A stretch of DNA of 64,000 nucleotides from Actinomycetospora termitidis (GCF_030286555.1 NZ_JASVWF010000010.1:62001-126000); one strand, 5' to 3'. Shown: positions 1 through 8,047, counted from the stretch's first letter. Translations and numbers: made by a program. Notes: generated by a model from the letters alone, not told the origin.

Positions 1-7
1 GGGCAAC

Positions 8-964
8 CTACTGGTCGGCCTCGTCCGGGCCGTCCTCCGGGGCGATCACCGGCACGTCGAACCCGAGGATGCGGTCGCGGCGCGGGGCCGCGGGCTCGGC
101 CTCGCGCAGCCGGGCCAGGGTCTCGTCCGCCGCCTCCAGCGAGGACGGGAGCGCGACGATGCGGGCACTGGGCGCACCGGTCACCCCGGACGCCCCCGAC
201 AGTCGGCGCGCGAGCAGCCCGCGCAGCACCCGGACCCGCGCGGCGAGTCCCTCGCGGGGCGCGAGCACGACGACGGTGGACCGCCCGACGACCGCGATCG
301 TCTCGCCCGCGTCGAACACCACCGCGGCGGCATCCCCGGCGACGGTCAGCGGCGCGACCCGGGACCACCCGGCCACCCGGAGGGTCACGACGACGAGCGC
401 GTGCGCGTCCCCGACGCTCCCCCCGTGGGCGCGGGCGGCGCGGTAGACCTCGGCGAGCCGGGTGCGCAGGTAGCGCGAGCTCGCGAGCCCGGACAGCGGG
501 TCGAGCGCGGCGGCCTCGGAGAGGTCCCCGCAGGCGACGTCGGTCCAGCCGAGCGAGACCACCCGCACCAGCCGGGAGCCCTCGGCGCCGGGCAGGCCCA
601 GGCGGCGACGTTCCCCGAGGTGCCCGAGGGCGCCGCTGACCGCGGTGTGCAGCGCCGCGAGGTCGGACAACGTCTCGTCCAGCCCGATCCCGGCCGCGGC
701 GCGTGCTCCCGCCCATCGGGTCAGCGCGCGCTCCAACGGCGGACCGGCCCGGCCGGAGAGGATGACGTCGCACACCTCGTCGACCGTCGGGTCGGGCCAC
801 TCGGAGGCGACGGACCACCCCAGGGCGTTGCTGCAGGCGAACCAGCGTTCCCGCAGCGCTCCGTGGGCCAGTCCGGCGCGGCCCACGCCGGCTCCCCGGG
901 CGAGGGGGGCACGGTCGGAGCCCGGCGCGCCGATCGCGTCCTCGCGCTCCTCCGCCACCGTCAT
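8..964 (-). CDS. degenerate GGDEF-like domain protein
   Basis: This 318-aa soluble protein has a helical N-terminal half of unknown function. The C-terminal half begins with DPLSGL at residues 155-160, followed by SSRYLRTRL, which matches the opening of GGDEF (diguanylate cyclase) domains. The GGDEF active-site loop is not visible: the region that should contain it reads FDAGETIAVVGR. I infer a catalytically dead GGDEF fold used for sensing or interaction, not c-di-GMP synthesis. The ATG at 964 is chosen because AGGAGGGG lies just upstream; the reading frame continues upstream, but those residues look non-coding. It is divergent from the sigma-factor gene at 1128, so the two may share a control region. 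Confidence 0.7.
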   Translation of the reverse strand: MTVAEEREDAIGAPGSDRAPLARGAGVGRAGLAHGALRERWFACSNALGWSVASEWPDPTVDEVCDVILSGRAGPPLERALTRWAGARAAAGIGLDETLSDLAALHTAVSGALGHLGERRRLGLPGAEGSRLVRVVSLGWTDVACGDLSEAAALDPLSGLASSRYLRTRLAEVYRAARAHGGSVGDAHALVVVTLRVAGWSRVAPLTVAGDAAAVVFDAGETIAVVGRSTVVVLAPREGLAARVRVLRGLLARRLSGASGVTGAPSARIVALPSSLEAADETLARLREAEPAAPRRDRILGFDVPVIAPEDGPDEADQ

Positions 965-1127
965 GCCACGCACCCCTCCTCGGTGTCCCACCACGCCCCG
1001 ACGACGGGGTCCCCTGAGCGTCCGCTCCCCCTGGCGACGCGCGAGACGGTCATCCGTGACGGTGACAGTGCAGGGATCCTCCCCGAAGCGGCACCAGACT
1101 CCTCGCCGAGGGGGGTGGTGTGCCCAG

Positions 1128-2651
1128 ATGGCGGAGATCGGCGATGGCGCGGCGGGCTCGGGGCTGCCGCCCGGGCCCAGCGATGCCGACCTGCTCGGCG
1201 TCATCCGGGGCCGTCCCGCGGACACCGAGTCCACCCTCGCCTTCGGCACCCTCTACGGCCGCCACCGCGACGCCGCCCGGGCCCTCGCCCGCCAGCTCGC
1301 CCGTTCACCCTCCGACGCCGACGACCTCGTCTCCGCCGCCTTCGCCCGGCTCCTGGAGATCCTGCGCGCCGGCGGCGGCCCGACGGAGGCGTTCCGCGCC
1401 TACCTGCTGACCTCGCTGCGCCACCTGGCCTACGACCGCACCCGCGCCGAGCGCCGCCTGGACCTCACCGATGACATGGGCGACGTCATCGGCGTCGACC
1501 CGGACCGGACGATCATCCCGTTCGCCGACCCCGCCGTCGCCGGCCTCGAGCGCTCGCTCGCGGCCCGGGCCTTCGCGACGCTGCCCGAGCGCTGGCAGGC
1601 CGTGCTGTGGCACCTGGAGGTCGAGGGCGACTCCCCCGCCGACATCGCCCCCCTGTTCGGCCTCACCCCCAACGCCGTCTCCGCACTGGGCTACCGCGCC
1701 CGCGAGGGACTGCGCCAGGCCTACCTGCAGGAGCACCTCGCCGGGTCCGGGCCGAGCGCGCCACCGAAGGACCGGCGCCACCGCGAGACCGAGGAGAAGC
1801 TCGGCGCCTACACCCGCGGCGGGCTCTCGAAGCGTGACGCCGCCCGGGTCGAGGAGCACCTGCGCGAGTGCGCCGAGTGCCGGTCGCTCGCCGCGGAGCT
1901 GCGCGAGGTCAACTCGGGGATCGTCCGCTCCGCGATCGGCCCGCTCGTCCTCGGCGCCGCGCTGGTCGGCTACCTCGCCGCGCGGCAGGGCACCTGGGTG
2001 CCCTCGACCGCGGAGTTCGTCATCGCCGGGGCCGGGGTCGTCGGGGTGATCGGGGCGATCGGTGGCCTCACCCGCACCCCGGAGGTGCCGCGGGCCCGCC
2101 GGCTGGGCGCGGCCGTCGTCGGCCTCGCGGGGCTCGGGGTGGCGACGGCGACCGTGCTCGGCGGTGCCCCCGACGCGCCGCCCGTCGCGGCGCCCGCCGT
2201 CGTCGTCCCCCTTCCCGACGTCGGGTCGGTGCCGGTCCCGTCGGCGCCGGCGGTGCCCGCGCCCACGGCCCCGCAGGACGCCGGGTCGGGCGCCCTCGGG
2301 TCGTCGGGCCCCGGCCGGTCGAGCCCCGACGGGCAGCGCGCCGCCGTCGGAGCGACGCCCGCCGACCCCGAGCGCACCGACGACGCCGCTCCCGGCCGGT
2401 CGAATGCCTCCGCCGGGTCCGCCCGCGAATCCCGCGCCGACGAGGTGCAGCAGATCCCGTCGTCGGGGCAGGTCACCTCGGGCCGGTGGTCAGAGGGCCC
2501 CGCCCCCGAGCGGACCGCCCCCACACGCATCGTCGCCGCACCGCCGCTGGTCGAGCTCCGGGTGCTCGGCGTCGGCGTCGAGGTCGCCCGCGAGCGCGAG
2601 GCCGATCGCCGCGGCCTCCTCGAGCCGGTGCTCGACGTCCTGCTGCACTGA
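1128..2651 (+). CDS. ECF-type sigma factor fused to a zinc-binding, membrane-spanning anti-sigma domain
   Basis: This 507-aa protein starts with a sigma-70 region 2 (about residues 30-100, with the SDADDLVSAAFARLLE helix) and a region 4 helix-turn-helix (about 135-200, with LPERWQAVLWH and GLTPNAVSAL). It is followed by an anti-sigma zinc motif, H244-x3-C248-x2-C251. Three hydrophobic segments follow (about 267-284, 295-312 and 322-344), then a Pro/Ala/Ser-rich tail of about 160 residues. Sigma factor and membrane-tethered anti-sigma factor are normally separate proteins. Here they are one chain, as in some actinobacterial ECF families with C-terminal extensions. Release by proteolysis or a redox change at the zinc site is inference. 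GAGGGGGG precedes the ATG at 1128. Confidence 0.85.
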   Translation: MAEIGDGAAGSGLPPGPSDADLLGVIRGRPADTESTLAFGTLYGRHRDAARALARQLARSPSDADDLVSAAFARLLEILRAGGGPTEAFRAYLLTSLRHLAYDRTRAERRLDLTDDMGDVIGVDPDRTIIPFADPAVAGLERSLAARAFATLPERWQAVLWHLEVEGDSPADIAPLFGLTPNAVSALGYRAREGLRQAYLQEHLAGSGPSAPPKDRRHRETEEKLGAYTRGGLSKRDAARVEEHLRECAECRSLAAELREVNSGIVRSAIGPLVLGAALVGYLAARQGTWVPSTAEFVIAGAGVVGVIGAIGGLTRTPEVPRARRLGAAVVGLAGLGVATATVLGGAPDAPPVAAPAVVVPLPDVGSVPVPSAPAVPAPTAPQDAGSGALGSSGPGRSSPDGQRAAVGATPADPERTDDAAPGRSNASAGSARESRADEVQQIPSSGQVTSGRWSEGPAPERTAPTRIVAAPPLVELRVLGVGVEVAREREADRRGLLEPVLDVLLH

Positions 2652-2743
2652 TCACCGGGCACTCAGGGCTGCCGCGCCGGCCTTCCGACAGCGCTCGGTG
2701 CCCGCTCACCCGACCGAGCCGGCTCCCTGTCGGGCGCGATCCA

Positions 2744-2876
2744 CCTTGTCGCGGCCATCTGCCCACCACCCGACACCTTGTCGTTGTGAATCAGAACGAC
2801 AAGGCGGGCTGCCGACGTAAGTAGCCCGCGACAAGGTGTTCGCGACCGCCTTGTCGCTGCGTTCCCCGCGACAAGG
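2744..2876. repeat. six-copy CCTTGTCG/CGACAAGG cluster
   Basis: This convergent intergenic stretch carries six copies of one octamer. CCTTGTCG occurs at 2744-2751, 2776-2783 and 2849-2856. Its complement CGACAAGG occurs at 2797-2804, 2829-2836 and 2869-2876. They form two clear inverted repeats: a 10-bp stem with a 9-nt loop at 2776-2806, and a 9-bp stem with a 12-nt loop at 2828-2857. It may be a bidirectional terminator or a multi-site protein-binding element. No coding sequence is supported in 2652-2903. Confidence 0.8.
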
Positions 2877-2903
2877 CGCCACCGGGCGGGACGAGACTGC
2901 CAC

Positions 2904-4184
2904 TCAGGCGAACCGCCCCGCCGGGTCGTACTCGGCGCGGACCCGCGCGAGCAGGTCCGCCACCGCCGGCTCGTGCAGCTCCGCCGGGTCGACCGGGGAG
3001 GCGCCGTAGACGAAGCCGACCATGCGTCCGAGCGCCGCGTCGGCCACCGGCGCCAGGACGGACCCGTGCGCCGCGCGCACGTCGGACGCCGGGCAGCCGT
3101 CGGTCGACGACAGCACCCGCACGATCCACCCGGCGTCGCGGAACGAGACGGCGTCCGGACCCGCCGGCCGCGCCAGCGCCCCGCCGAGCCGCCGGACGTC
3201 CACCACGCACCCCACCGAGGCCGCGCGGGCCGCCGCGACCACACCGGCCAGCGCGGCCACCGACAGGTCCCCCACCAGCACGTTCGTGCCCTCGTAGGCG
3301 TGCGGCACCTCCGGCTCGGCGAAGATCGACCCGCTCTCGGTCCACGGCAGCTCGCGCAGTCCGCCGAGCAGGACCGGCGCCGCGGCCCGCAGCGCCTCGT
3401 CCGCGGCCCACGCCACCGCGCCGTCGGTGTCGACCAGACGCACGTGCAGCACGGTCCGCCCGCGGATCGGCGCGGGGACGACGTCGAGCGGCGGCACCGG
3501 GACGACCCCGAGCGACACCCCGAGGGATTCGGGCGCCCCGCTCGCGATCCGGTGCAGCACCGGCAGGACGGCGTCCGCGTCCCCGGCGTCGAGGAACAGA
3601 CCCCCGCCGACGACGGTGCGCACCGGCACCAGCCCGATCTCGACCGCCGTCACGATCCCCACCGACGGCCGCCCGCCGCGCAGCGCCGCGAACAGCTCGC
3701 CGTCCGCCACCCGCACCACCGAGCCGTCGGCGAGCACGATCTCCACCGCCCGCAGCCGGTCGCTCGCCCACCCGAACTCGCGCCCGAGCAGGCCCAGCCC
3801 GCCACCGAGCGTGTAGCCGACCACGCCGACGCCCGGGAACGACCCCGAGAGCGGCGCCAGCCCGTGCTCCGCGGCCGCCGCGACGACGTCTTCCGAGCGT
3901 GCCCCGGCCTCCACCCGGGCCGTGCGCGTGACCGGGTCCACCGTCACGCCGCGCATCGCCCCCGTGGCGACGACGACGCCGCCCACCCGGCCGACGGTGT
4001 GACCGTGACCGGTGGCGTGCACGGCGACGGGGAGGTCGTGGGCGTGCGCGTGGCGCACCGCGGCGACGACGTCGTCGGTGCTCCGGGCGGTCACGACGAC
4101 GTCGGGGCGGTGCGGGTCGGCGGTCTGGAACCCGACCACGTCCGCGGACGAGCCGGTCGGCAACACGTTCTCGGTGCTGGTCAT
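2904..4184 (-). CDS. FAD-linked oxidoreductase (PCMH/BBE-like)
   Basis: This 426-aa flavoprotein belongs to the FAD-binding PCMH family that includes berberine-bridge-like oxidases. It shows VHATGHG with H60 as the likely covalent FAD ligand, the motif GVGVVGYTLGGG at 119-130, and a C-terminal AEYDPAGRFA ending typical of the family. The second covalent ligand (Cys in CPTVG-type enzymes) is replaced by F116, so monocovalent or non-covalent FAD is expected. The substrate is unknown. The ATG at 4184 follows GGGAG; longer starts enter the divergent promoter region. A related domain is embedded in the cvnC-like gene at 47.8-49.5 kb. Confidence 0.85.
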   Translation of the reverse strand: MTSTENVLPTGSSADVVGFQTADPHRPDVVVTARSTDDVVAAVRHAHAHDLPVAVHATGHGHTVGRVGGVVVATGAMRGVTVDPVTRTARVEAGARSEDVVAAAAEHGLAPLSGSFPGVGVVGYTLGGGLGLLGREFGWASDRLRAVEIVLADGSVVRVADGELFAALRGGRPSVGIVTAVEIGLVPVRTVVGGGLFLDAGDADAVLPVLHRIASGAPESLGVSLGVVPVPPLDVVPAPIRGRTVLHVRLVDTDGAVAWAADEALRAAAPVLLGGLRELPWTESGSIFAEPEVPHAYEGTNVLVGDLSVAALAGVVAAARAASVGCVVDVRRLGGALARPAGPDAVSFRDAGWIVRVLSSTDGCPASDVRAAHGSVLAPVADAALGRMVGFVYGASPVDPAELHEPAVADLLARVRAEYDPAGRFA

Positions 4185-4287
4185 GGCTCCCACGGTGGCC
4201 ACCCCCGATGCAGAAGTCCAAGACATGCTGATGACCGATGCCAGAAGCAGTACTTCTTCGCGACCGAGGGTCCTACGCTGACCCGCC

Positions 4288-4956
4288 ATGAGCGAGTCAC
4301 CCGCCGTCCGGGCCTCGGACGCGGACCGGGAGCAGGTCGCCGAGCTCGTCCGCCGCGCGGTCGGCGACGGCCGGCTGACGATGGTCGAGGGGGACGAGCG
4401 GCAGCGCGCCGCCTACTCCGCGACCTTCCGCCACGAGCTGGCTCCCATCACGGCCGACCTGGCCGCCGAGACCCCCGAACCGGCCCCGCCGCCGGTCGGC
4501 ACCGGGACGACCGGGACCACCAGACCCCAGGCCACCGGCTCGGTCGCCGTGATGAGCGGCGCGGACCGGACCGGGGCCTGGACCCCCGGCCTGACCCACC
4601 GCGCCGTGAGCGTGATGGGCGGGACGAACCTCGACCTCCGGCACGCCCGCCTCGATCGGCAGGGGCTGACGCTCCAGGTCGTGTCGATCATGGGTGGCGC
4701 CGGGATCGACCTGCGCGGGGCCGCCGGTCCGGCCGGGATCACCGTGCAGGCGTTCGCGCTGATGGGCGGCTGCGAGATCGTCGTGGACCCGGAGACGTCC
4801 GTGGAGGTCACCGGCATCGGCTTCATGGGCGGCTTCTCCGACCAGTCCGGCGCGCCGAGCCGCCCGGACGGACCGCGGGTCCGCGTCACCGGCTTCGCGA
4901 TGATGGGCGGGGTGTCGGTGACGCGGCGGCCGCTCGCGATCGAGGGCGGTCAGTAG
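4288..4956 (+). CDS. DUF1707 / LiaF-like envelope-stress protein
   Basis: This 222-aa protein begins with a DUF1707 domain (about residues 8-47, RASDADREQVAELV) that in actinobacteria often heads small membrane or envelope-response proteins. After a Pro/Thr linker (65-85) comes a beta-rich C-terminal half with regularly spaced VMGG, IMGG, LMGG, FMGG and MMGG turns. That pattern is typical of the LiaF/DUF2154 'cell wall-active antibiotics response' repeats. No membrane segment is obvious. A role in envelope-stress sensing is inference from the family. Its stop overlaps the stop of the convergent flavin oxidase gene by 7 bp. Confidence 0.75.
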   Translation: MSESPAVRASDADREQVAELVRRAVGDGRLTMVEGDERQRAAYSATFRHELAPITADLAAETPEPAPPPVGTGTTGTTRPQATGSVAVMSGADRTGAWTPGLTHRAVSVMGGTNLDLRHARLDRQGLTLQVVSIMGGAGIDLRGAAGPAGITVQAFALMGGCEIVVDPETSVEVTGIGFMGGFSDQSGAPSRPDGPRVRVTGFAMMGGVSVTRRPLAIEGGQ

Positions 4957-6206
4957 CGGCGCCGCACCTCGAGCTCGGCCGCGGAGCGCACACCGGCCAG
5001 TCCCACCGTGAGGTCCAGCTCCGCGAGCACGTCCGACACCACCTGCGCCACCCCGGCCGCCCCGGCGAGGGCGAGCCCCCAGGTGAACGGCCGCCCCAGG
5101 CAGACCGCCCGGGCCCCGAGTGCCAGGGCGAGCGCGACGTCGCCGCCCGTCCGCACCCCCGAGTCCAGCAGCACCGGCATCCGGTCCGCGACCGCCTCCA
5201 CCACGCCGGGCAGCGCGTCCAGGGCCGCGACGGCGTGGTCGACCTGTCGTCCGCCGTGGTTGGACACGAGCACCGCGTCGACCCCCGCGTCGACCGCGCG
5301 CCGGGCGTCGTCGGGGTGCAGGACACCCTTCAGCACCACCGGCAGCGCGGTCCGCGACCGCAGCGTCGCGATGTCGTCCCAGCTCAGCTGCGGGCGGGAG
5401 TAGACGTCGAGGAACGTCTCGACGGCGGCCCGCGGGACCGGCGAGCGCAGGTTGTCCAGGGCCCGTCCCGGATGGTGGCGGCTGATCTCCAGCAGGGTCC
5501 GGACGGCGGCCGGGGTCACCCGGGGCGCGGGCCCGGACCGCGGGGCCGCGGCCCGCTCGCGGGCGAGCCGCGCGAACACCGGGTCCGAGGTGTACTGCGC
5601 GATCCCGAGGCCGCGGCTGAAGGGCAGGTGGCCGAGGTCGAGGTCGCGGGGCCGCCACCCGAGCATCGTCGTGTCCAGGGTGACGACGACGGCCTCGCAG
5701 CCGCTCGCCTCCGCGCGCGCCAGGAAGCTGTCGACGAGCTCGTCGGAGGTCGACCAGTAGAGCTGGAACCACCGCCGACCGACACCGGCCAGCGACTCCA
5801 TCGCCGCGCCCGCCTGGTTGCTGACGATCATCGGCACGCCCGCGGCCGCCGCGCCCCGCGCCACCTCGAGGTCCGCGTCCCGGCGCACGAGGTCGAGGGC
5901 ACCGATCGGCGCGAGCAGGAGCGGGTGCTCGTGGCGCCGGCCGAAGAGGTCGACCGAGTGGTCCCGGGTCCCGACGTCGCGCAGCACCCGCGGGACGGTC
6001 TCCCACCGGTCGAACGCGGCCCGGTTCGCGCGCATCGTGGCCTCGGCGCCGGCCCCGCCGCCGACGTAGGCGTCGGCGCGCCGGGACATCGCCCGCCGAC
6101 CCCGCCGTTCGAGCTCGGCGGCCGACGTCGGCACGCGCGGGCGACGACCGGAGACGCCGTCGCGGTACACCTGCTCCTGGCGGGCCCGTCCCGCCGCGAT
6201 CGCCAT
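4950..6206 (-). CDS. FMN-dependent alpha-hydroxy-acid oxidising protein (lactate 2-monooxygenase-like)
   Basis: This 418-aa enzyme has the FMN-dependent (S)-2-hydroxyacid dehydrogenase TIM barrel. The barrel shows VVLKGV (FMN lysine), VSNHGGRQVD carrying the catalytic histidine and arginine, LLDSGVRTGGDV and LGARAVCLGRP. The N-terminal stretch GGAGAEATMRANRAAFDRW resembles lactate 2-monooxygenases more than cytochrome-linked L-lactate dehydrogenases. It would oxidise lactate or a related 2-hydroxyacid. The ATG at 6206 is chosen because the residues upstream are Arg-rich, without family similarity. It ends convergent to the LiaF-like gene. Confidence 0.85.
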   Translation of the reverse strand: MAIAAGRARQEQVYRDGVSGRRPRVPTSAAELERRGRRAMSRRADAYVGGGAGAEATMRANRAAFDRWETVPRVLRDVGTRDHSVDLFGRRHEHPLLLAPIGALDLVRRDADLEVARGAAAAGVPMIVSNQAGAAMESLAGVGRRWFQLYWSTSDELVDSFLARAEASGCEAVVVTLDTTMLGWRPRDLDLGHLPFSRGLGIAQYTSDPVFARLARERAAAPRSGPAPRVTPAAVRTLLEISRHHPGRALDNLRSPVPRAAVETFLDVYSRPQLSWDDIATLRSRTALPVVLKGVLHPDDARRAVDAGVDAVLVSNHGGRQVDHAVAALDALPGVVEAVADRMPVLLDSGVRTGGDVALALALGARAVCLGRPFTWGLALAGAAGVAQVVSDVLAELDLTVGLAGVRSAAELEVRRRY

Positions 6207-6251
6207 GCGCGGTCGTCTAGCACGATCTCCCGCCCGACGCCGCACGAACGC

Positions 6252-6566
6252 TCACGACGGGAGGTCGGCGTCCGTCCCCTCCAGCACGCCGGACAGCGAG
6301 GTCAGCCACGCCAGGTGGCTCTCCAGGGCCGACCGCCCCGGCCCGGTCAGCCGGAACCAGGTCCGGGGCCGGCGCCCGACGGCGCCCTTGCGCACCTCGA
6401 GGTAGCCCGCGTCCTCCAGCGACCGGGCGTGCTTGGAGATCACCGAGTCGCCGGCGCCGACCGCGTCGCGGACCGTGGCGAAGTCGGCCCACGCCGCCCC
6501 CTGCAGGAGCGCCCCGATCGCCAGGCGCGGCCCGACCTCGAACACCGGGTCCCGAGCGGGTGTCAC
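6252..6566 (-). CDS. winged-helix transcriptional regulator (HTH_34/MarR-like)
   Basis: This 104-aa single-domain DNA-binding protein has a winged helix: RLAIGALL, ATVRDAVGAGDSVISKHARSLEDAGYL (recognition helix around SVISKH) and a wing carrying RRPRTWFRLT. This matches the MarR/ArsR-like HTH_34 family often paired with a membrane protein. The GTG start at 6566 overlaps the stop of the upstream membrane-protein gene (GTGA), so the two genes form a translationally coupled operon. The perfect palindrome at 7047-7064 in front of the operon is the likely operator, implying autoregulation. Confidence 0.85.
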   Translation of the reverse strand: MTPARDPVFEVGPRLAIGALLQGAAWADFATVRDAVGAGDSVISKHARSLEDAGYLEVRKGAVGRRPRTWFRLTGPGRSALESHLAWLTSLSGVLEGTDADLPS

Positions 6567-7027
6567 GGCGTCCGGACCCGCCCGGTGCGGATGTCGGCCA
6601 GCATCGCGTGCTGGACCCACACCATGGCCCCGACGGCGAGCGGAGCGGCCACCACCAGCGCCACGACCGCGATGTCCGGCCGGACGTGCGCCGTCACCAT
6701 GACGACGAACATCCCCACGAGGGCGGCGACGAGGAACAGCACGCTCGGGAGCCGGGCCGAGGGATAGTCACGGAACGTCCGCCGGGACAGGCTGATCCCC
6801 CGCGTGCGGCGCACCAGCCACTCGGCCACGAGGTAGACCAGGATCGACGGCCAGACCACGAGCCACGTCCCCACGCCGGCCGGGAGCCGGTCCTGGATCA
6901 GCGTGCACCCCACCAGCCCGACGGTGGCCACGGAGAACAGCACCCAGAACCACCACGGCAGGCGCGCGCGCTCCGCGAGCCGCTCCCGCTGCTCGGCCAC
7001 CCGGGCCAGCGCGTCGTTCGTCGTCAT
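6563..7027 (-). CDS. integral membrane protein paired with the HTH regulator
   Basis: This 154-aa protein has about four hydrophobic segments (around residues 25-45, 50-72, 95-118 and 122-145). A charged helical N terminus precedes them (RVAEQRERLAERARLPWW). No enzymatic motif was recognised. It is the first gene of a two-gene operon with the winged-helix regulator, with a GTGA overlap. GAGGGGG lies six bases upstream of the ATG at 7027. The pairing suggests the membrane protein is the regulated output, but its role is unknown. Confidence 0.8.
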   Translation of the reverse strand: MTTNDALARVAEQRERLAERARLPWWFWVLFSVATVGLVGCTLIQDRLPAGVGTWLVVWPSILVYLVAEWLVRRTRGISLSRRTFRDYPSARLPSVLFLVAALVGMFVVMVTAHVRPDIAVVALVVAAPLAVGAMVWVQHAMLADIRTGRVRTP

Positions 7028-7348
7028 CGTCGCCCCCTCGGCATCGACTTTCCGATCGGAAAGTACATGCCGAGCTTGCGGCGCGACAACCCCTGCCGTC
7101 CGGGGAACGGAGGGTGTCCGACGGGGCAAGGGCCGATCGGGCGAAGGTCAGGCACACCTTCGAGACCGGGGCGGCAGCAGGCGCCCATTCCGGTGACATG
7201 GGTCCCGATCGTGATCACCTTCGGCGGTCACGACGACGCGCCGAGCGGCATTCCTGCAGGTGAAATAGGCCCTTTCCGGACGGCGGGGGCGAGTGAGCCG
7301 AGCCTTCGCTTGCTGTTGGGACCGGTCGGAACCGGCCACCCTCGTCGC
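7028..7348. other. 321-bp divergent intergenic region
   Basis: This stretch separates the membrane-protein/HTH operon (minus) from the DUF1540 gene (plus). It contains the 18-bp palindrome at 7047-7064 and otherwise ordinary GC-rich sequence with a slightly AT-richer patch near 7255-7275. No start codon with a Shine-Dalgarno sequence or a convincing small gene was found. Confidence 0.6.
7047..7064. promoter_or_regulatory. perfect 18-bp palindromic operator
   Basis: ACTTTCCGATCGGAAAGT is a perfect palindrome located 20 bp upstream of the membrane-protein start codon. Its symmetry and place suit a dimeric winged-helix repressor, most simply the one encoded by the second gene of the operon. Confidence 0.65.
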
Positions 7349-7636
7349 ATGACTTCGATGCGCGAGTTGCCGACCGTCCAGTCCTGCGCCGCCACGAGCT
7401 GTTCGTACAACGAGAGCTCGACCTGCCACGCCGGCGCCATCACCGTGGGCGGGTCCGCCTGCGGCACGTTCGTCGAGATCTCGTTCCGCGGCGGGGTGGA
7501 CCAGGGCGGCCTCGTCGGGGCGTGCCACCGCTCGGACTGCAAGTTCAACGACAAGCTGGAGTGCACCGCGTCGTCGGTCGAGATCGGCGGCTCGGGCGCC
7601 GACGTCGCCGACTGCCTGACCTACGACGCGAAGTAG
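7349..7636 (+). CDS. tandem DUF1540 cysteine-rich small protein
   Basis: This 95-aa protein contains two copies of the DUF1540 cysteine pattern. The first (about residues 12-40) has SCAATSCSYNESSTCHAG with AITVGG. The second (about 58-95) has GACHRSDCKFNDKLECTA with SVEIGG. The cysteine spacing suggests metal binding, perhaps zinc; the function of the family is not established. The ATG at 7349 has only a weak ribosome-binding site, and a second ATG three codons later is possible. Its 3' end overlaps the convergent gene by 16 bp. Confidence 0.75.
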   Translation: MTSMRELPTVQSCAATSCSYNESSTCHAGAITVGGSACGTFVEISFRGGVDQGGLVGACHRSDCKFNDKLECTASSVEIGGSGADVADCLTYDAK

Positions 7637-8022
7637 ATCTCGCTCAGACGTTCCAGGACGAGGCCGCCGGTCCGGTCGGCCCGCAGGACCTCGTCCGCCA
7701 CCGCGACCGTCGCGACCGGGTCGACGTCGTCCACCAGGACGGCCGCGCCCGTGGTCGCGACGTCGCGGAGGCCGGCGAGCACCGCTCGTCGGTCCGCGGC
7801 GTCCAGCCCGTCGGTGAGCCGGTCGGCCAGCACGATCGCCGCCCCGGCCCCGCACGCCGCCTCCACGGCCGCCTGCCGCGTGGCCACCGTCTCGTGCTTG
7901 CCGGCGGTCAGCCGCAGCACCCCGGGCGCCGAGCCGTCGTCGAGGGCCGCCATGACGCGTCGCCGGACGAGCCCCGGCCCCAGCAGCGCGGTGACCTCAC
8001 CGACCGGCAGCCGCACCGTCAT
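7621..8022 (-). CDS. small degenerate ABC-ATPase-like protein
   Basis: This 133-aa protein looks like a shortened ABC transporter ATPase. GEVTALLGPG at the N terminus resembles the start of Walker A, but the GKS/T residues are missing (GPGLVRRRV). LADRLTDGLDAADRRAVLAGLRDVA resembles Walker B through the D-loop, and VAVADEVLRADRTG resembles the H-loop region. It is therefore unlikely to hydrolyse ATP on its own. An IdeR/DtxR-like box lies 26-44 bp upstream, suggesting iron-responsive expression. It could be a decayed siderophore-transport ATPase or a small regulatory relative. GAGGGCCAGC precedes the ATG. Confidence 0.65.
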   Translation of the reverse strand: MTVRLPVGEVTALLGPGLVRRRVMAALDDGSAPGVLRLTAGKHETVATRQAAVEAACGAGAAIVLADRLTDGLDAADRRAVLAGLRDVATTGAAVLVDDVDPVATVAVADEVLRADRTGGLVLERLSEIYFAS

Positions 8023-8047
8023 CAGCTGGCCCTCCCTCGTTCGTGAA

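Noticed and set aside
2744..2876. CRISPR-like array from the repeated CGACAAGG word
   Set aside because: The repeat unit is only eight bases, alternates in orientation and the spacers are unequal and too short; no cas genes are present.
4185..4287. An imperfect GATGCAGAAG / GATGCCAGAAGCAG repeat in the divergent promoter as an operator
   Set aside because: The similarity is short and asymmetric; not convincing enough to list as a site.
2973..6767. A 1264-codon open frame on the plus strand, and similar giant frames at 19465-22911 and 19506-23537
   Set aside because: They run antisense to, or out of frame with, well-supported enzymes, have Arg/Pro/Gly-rich nonsense composition and arise from the very high GC content.
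6563..7196. Longer starts and overlapping plus-strand frames in the HTH/membrane operon region
   Set aside because: They would run through the 18-bp operator palindrome and lack ribosome-binding sites.
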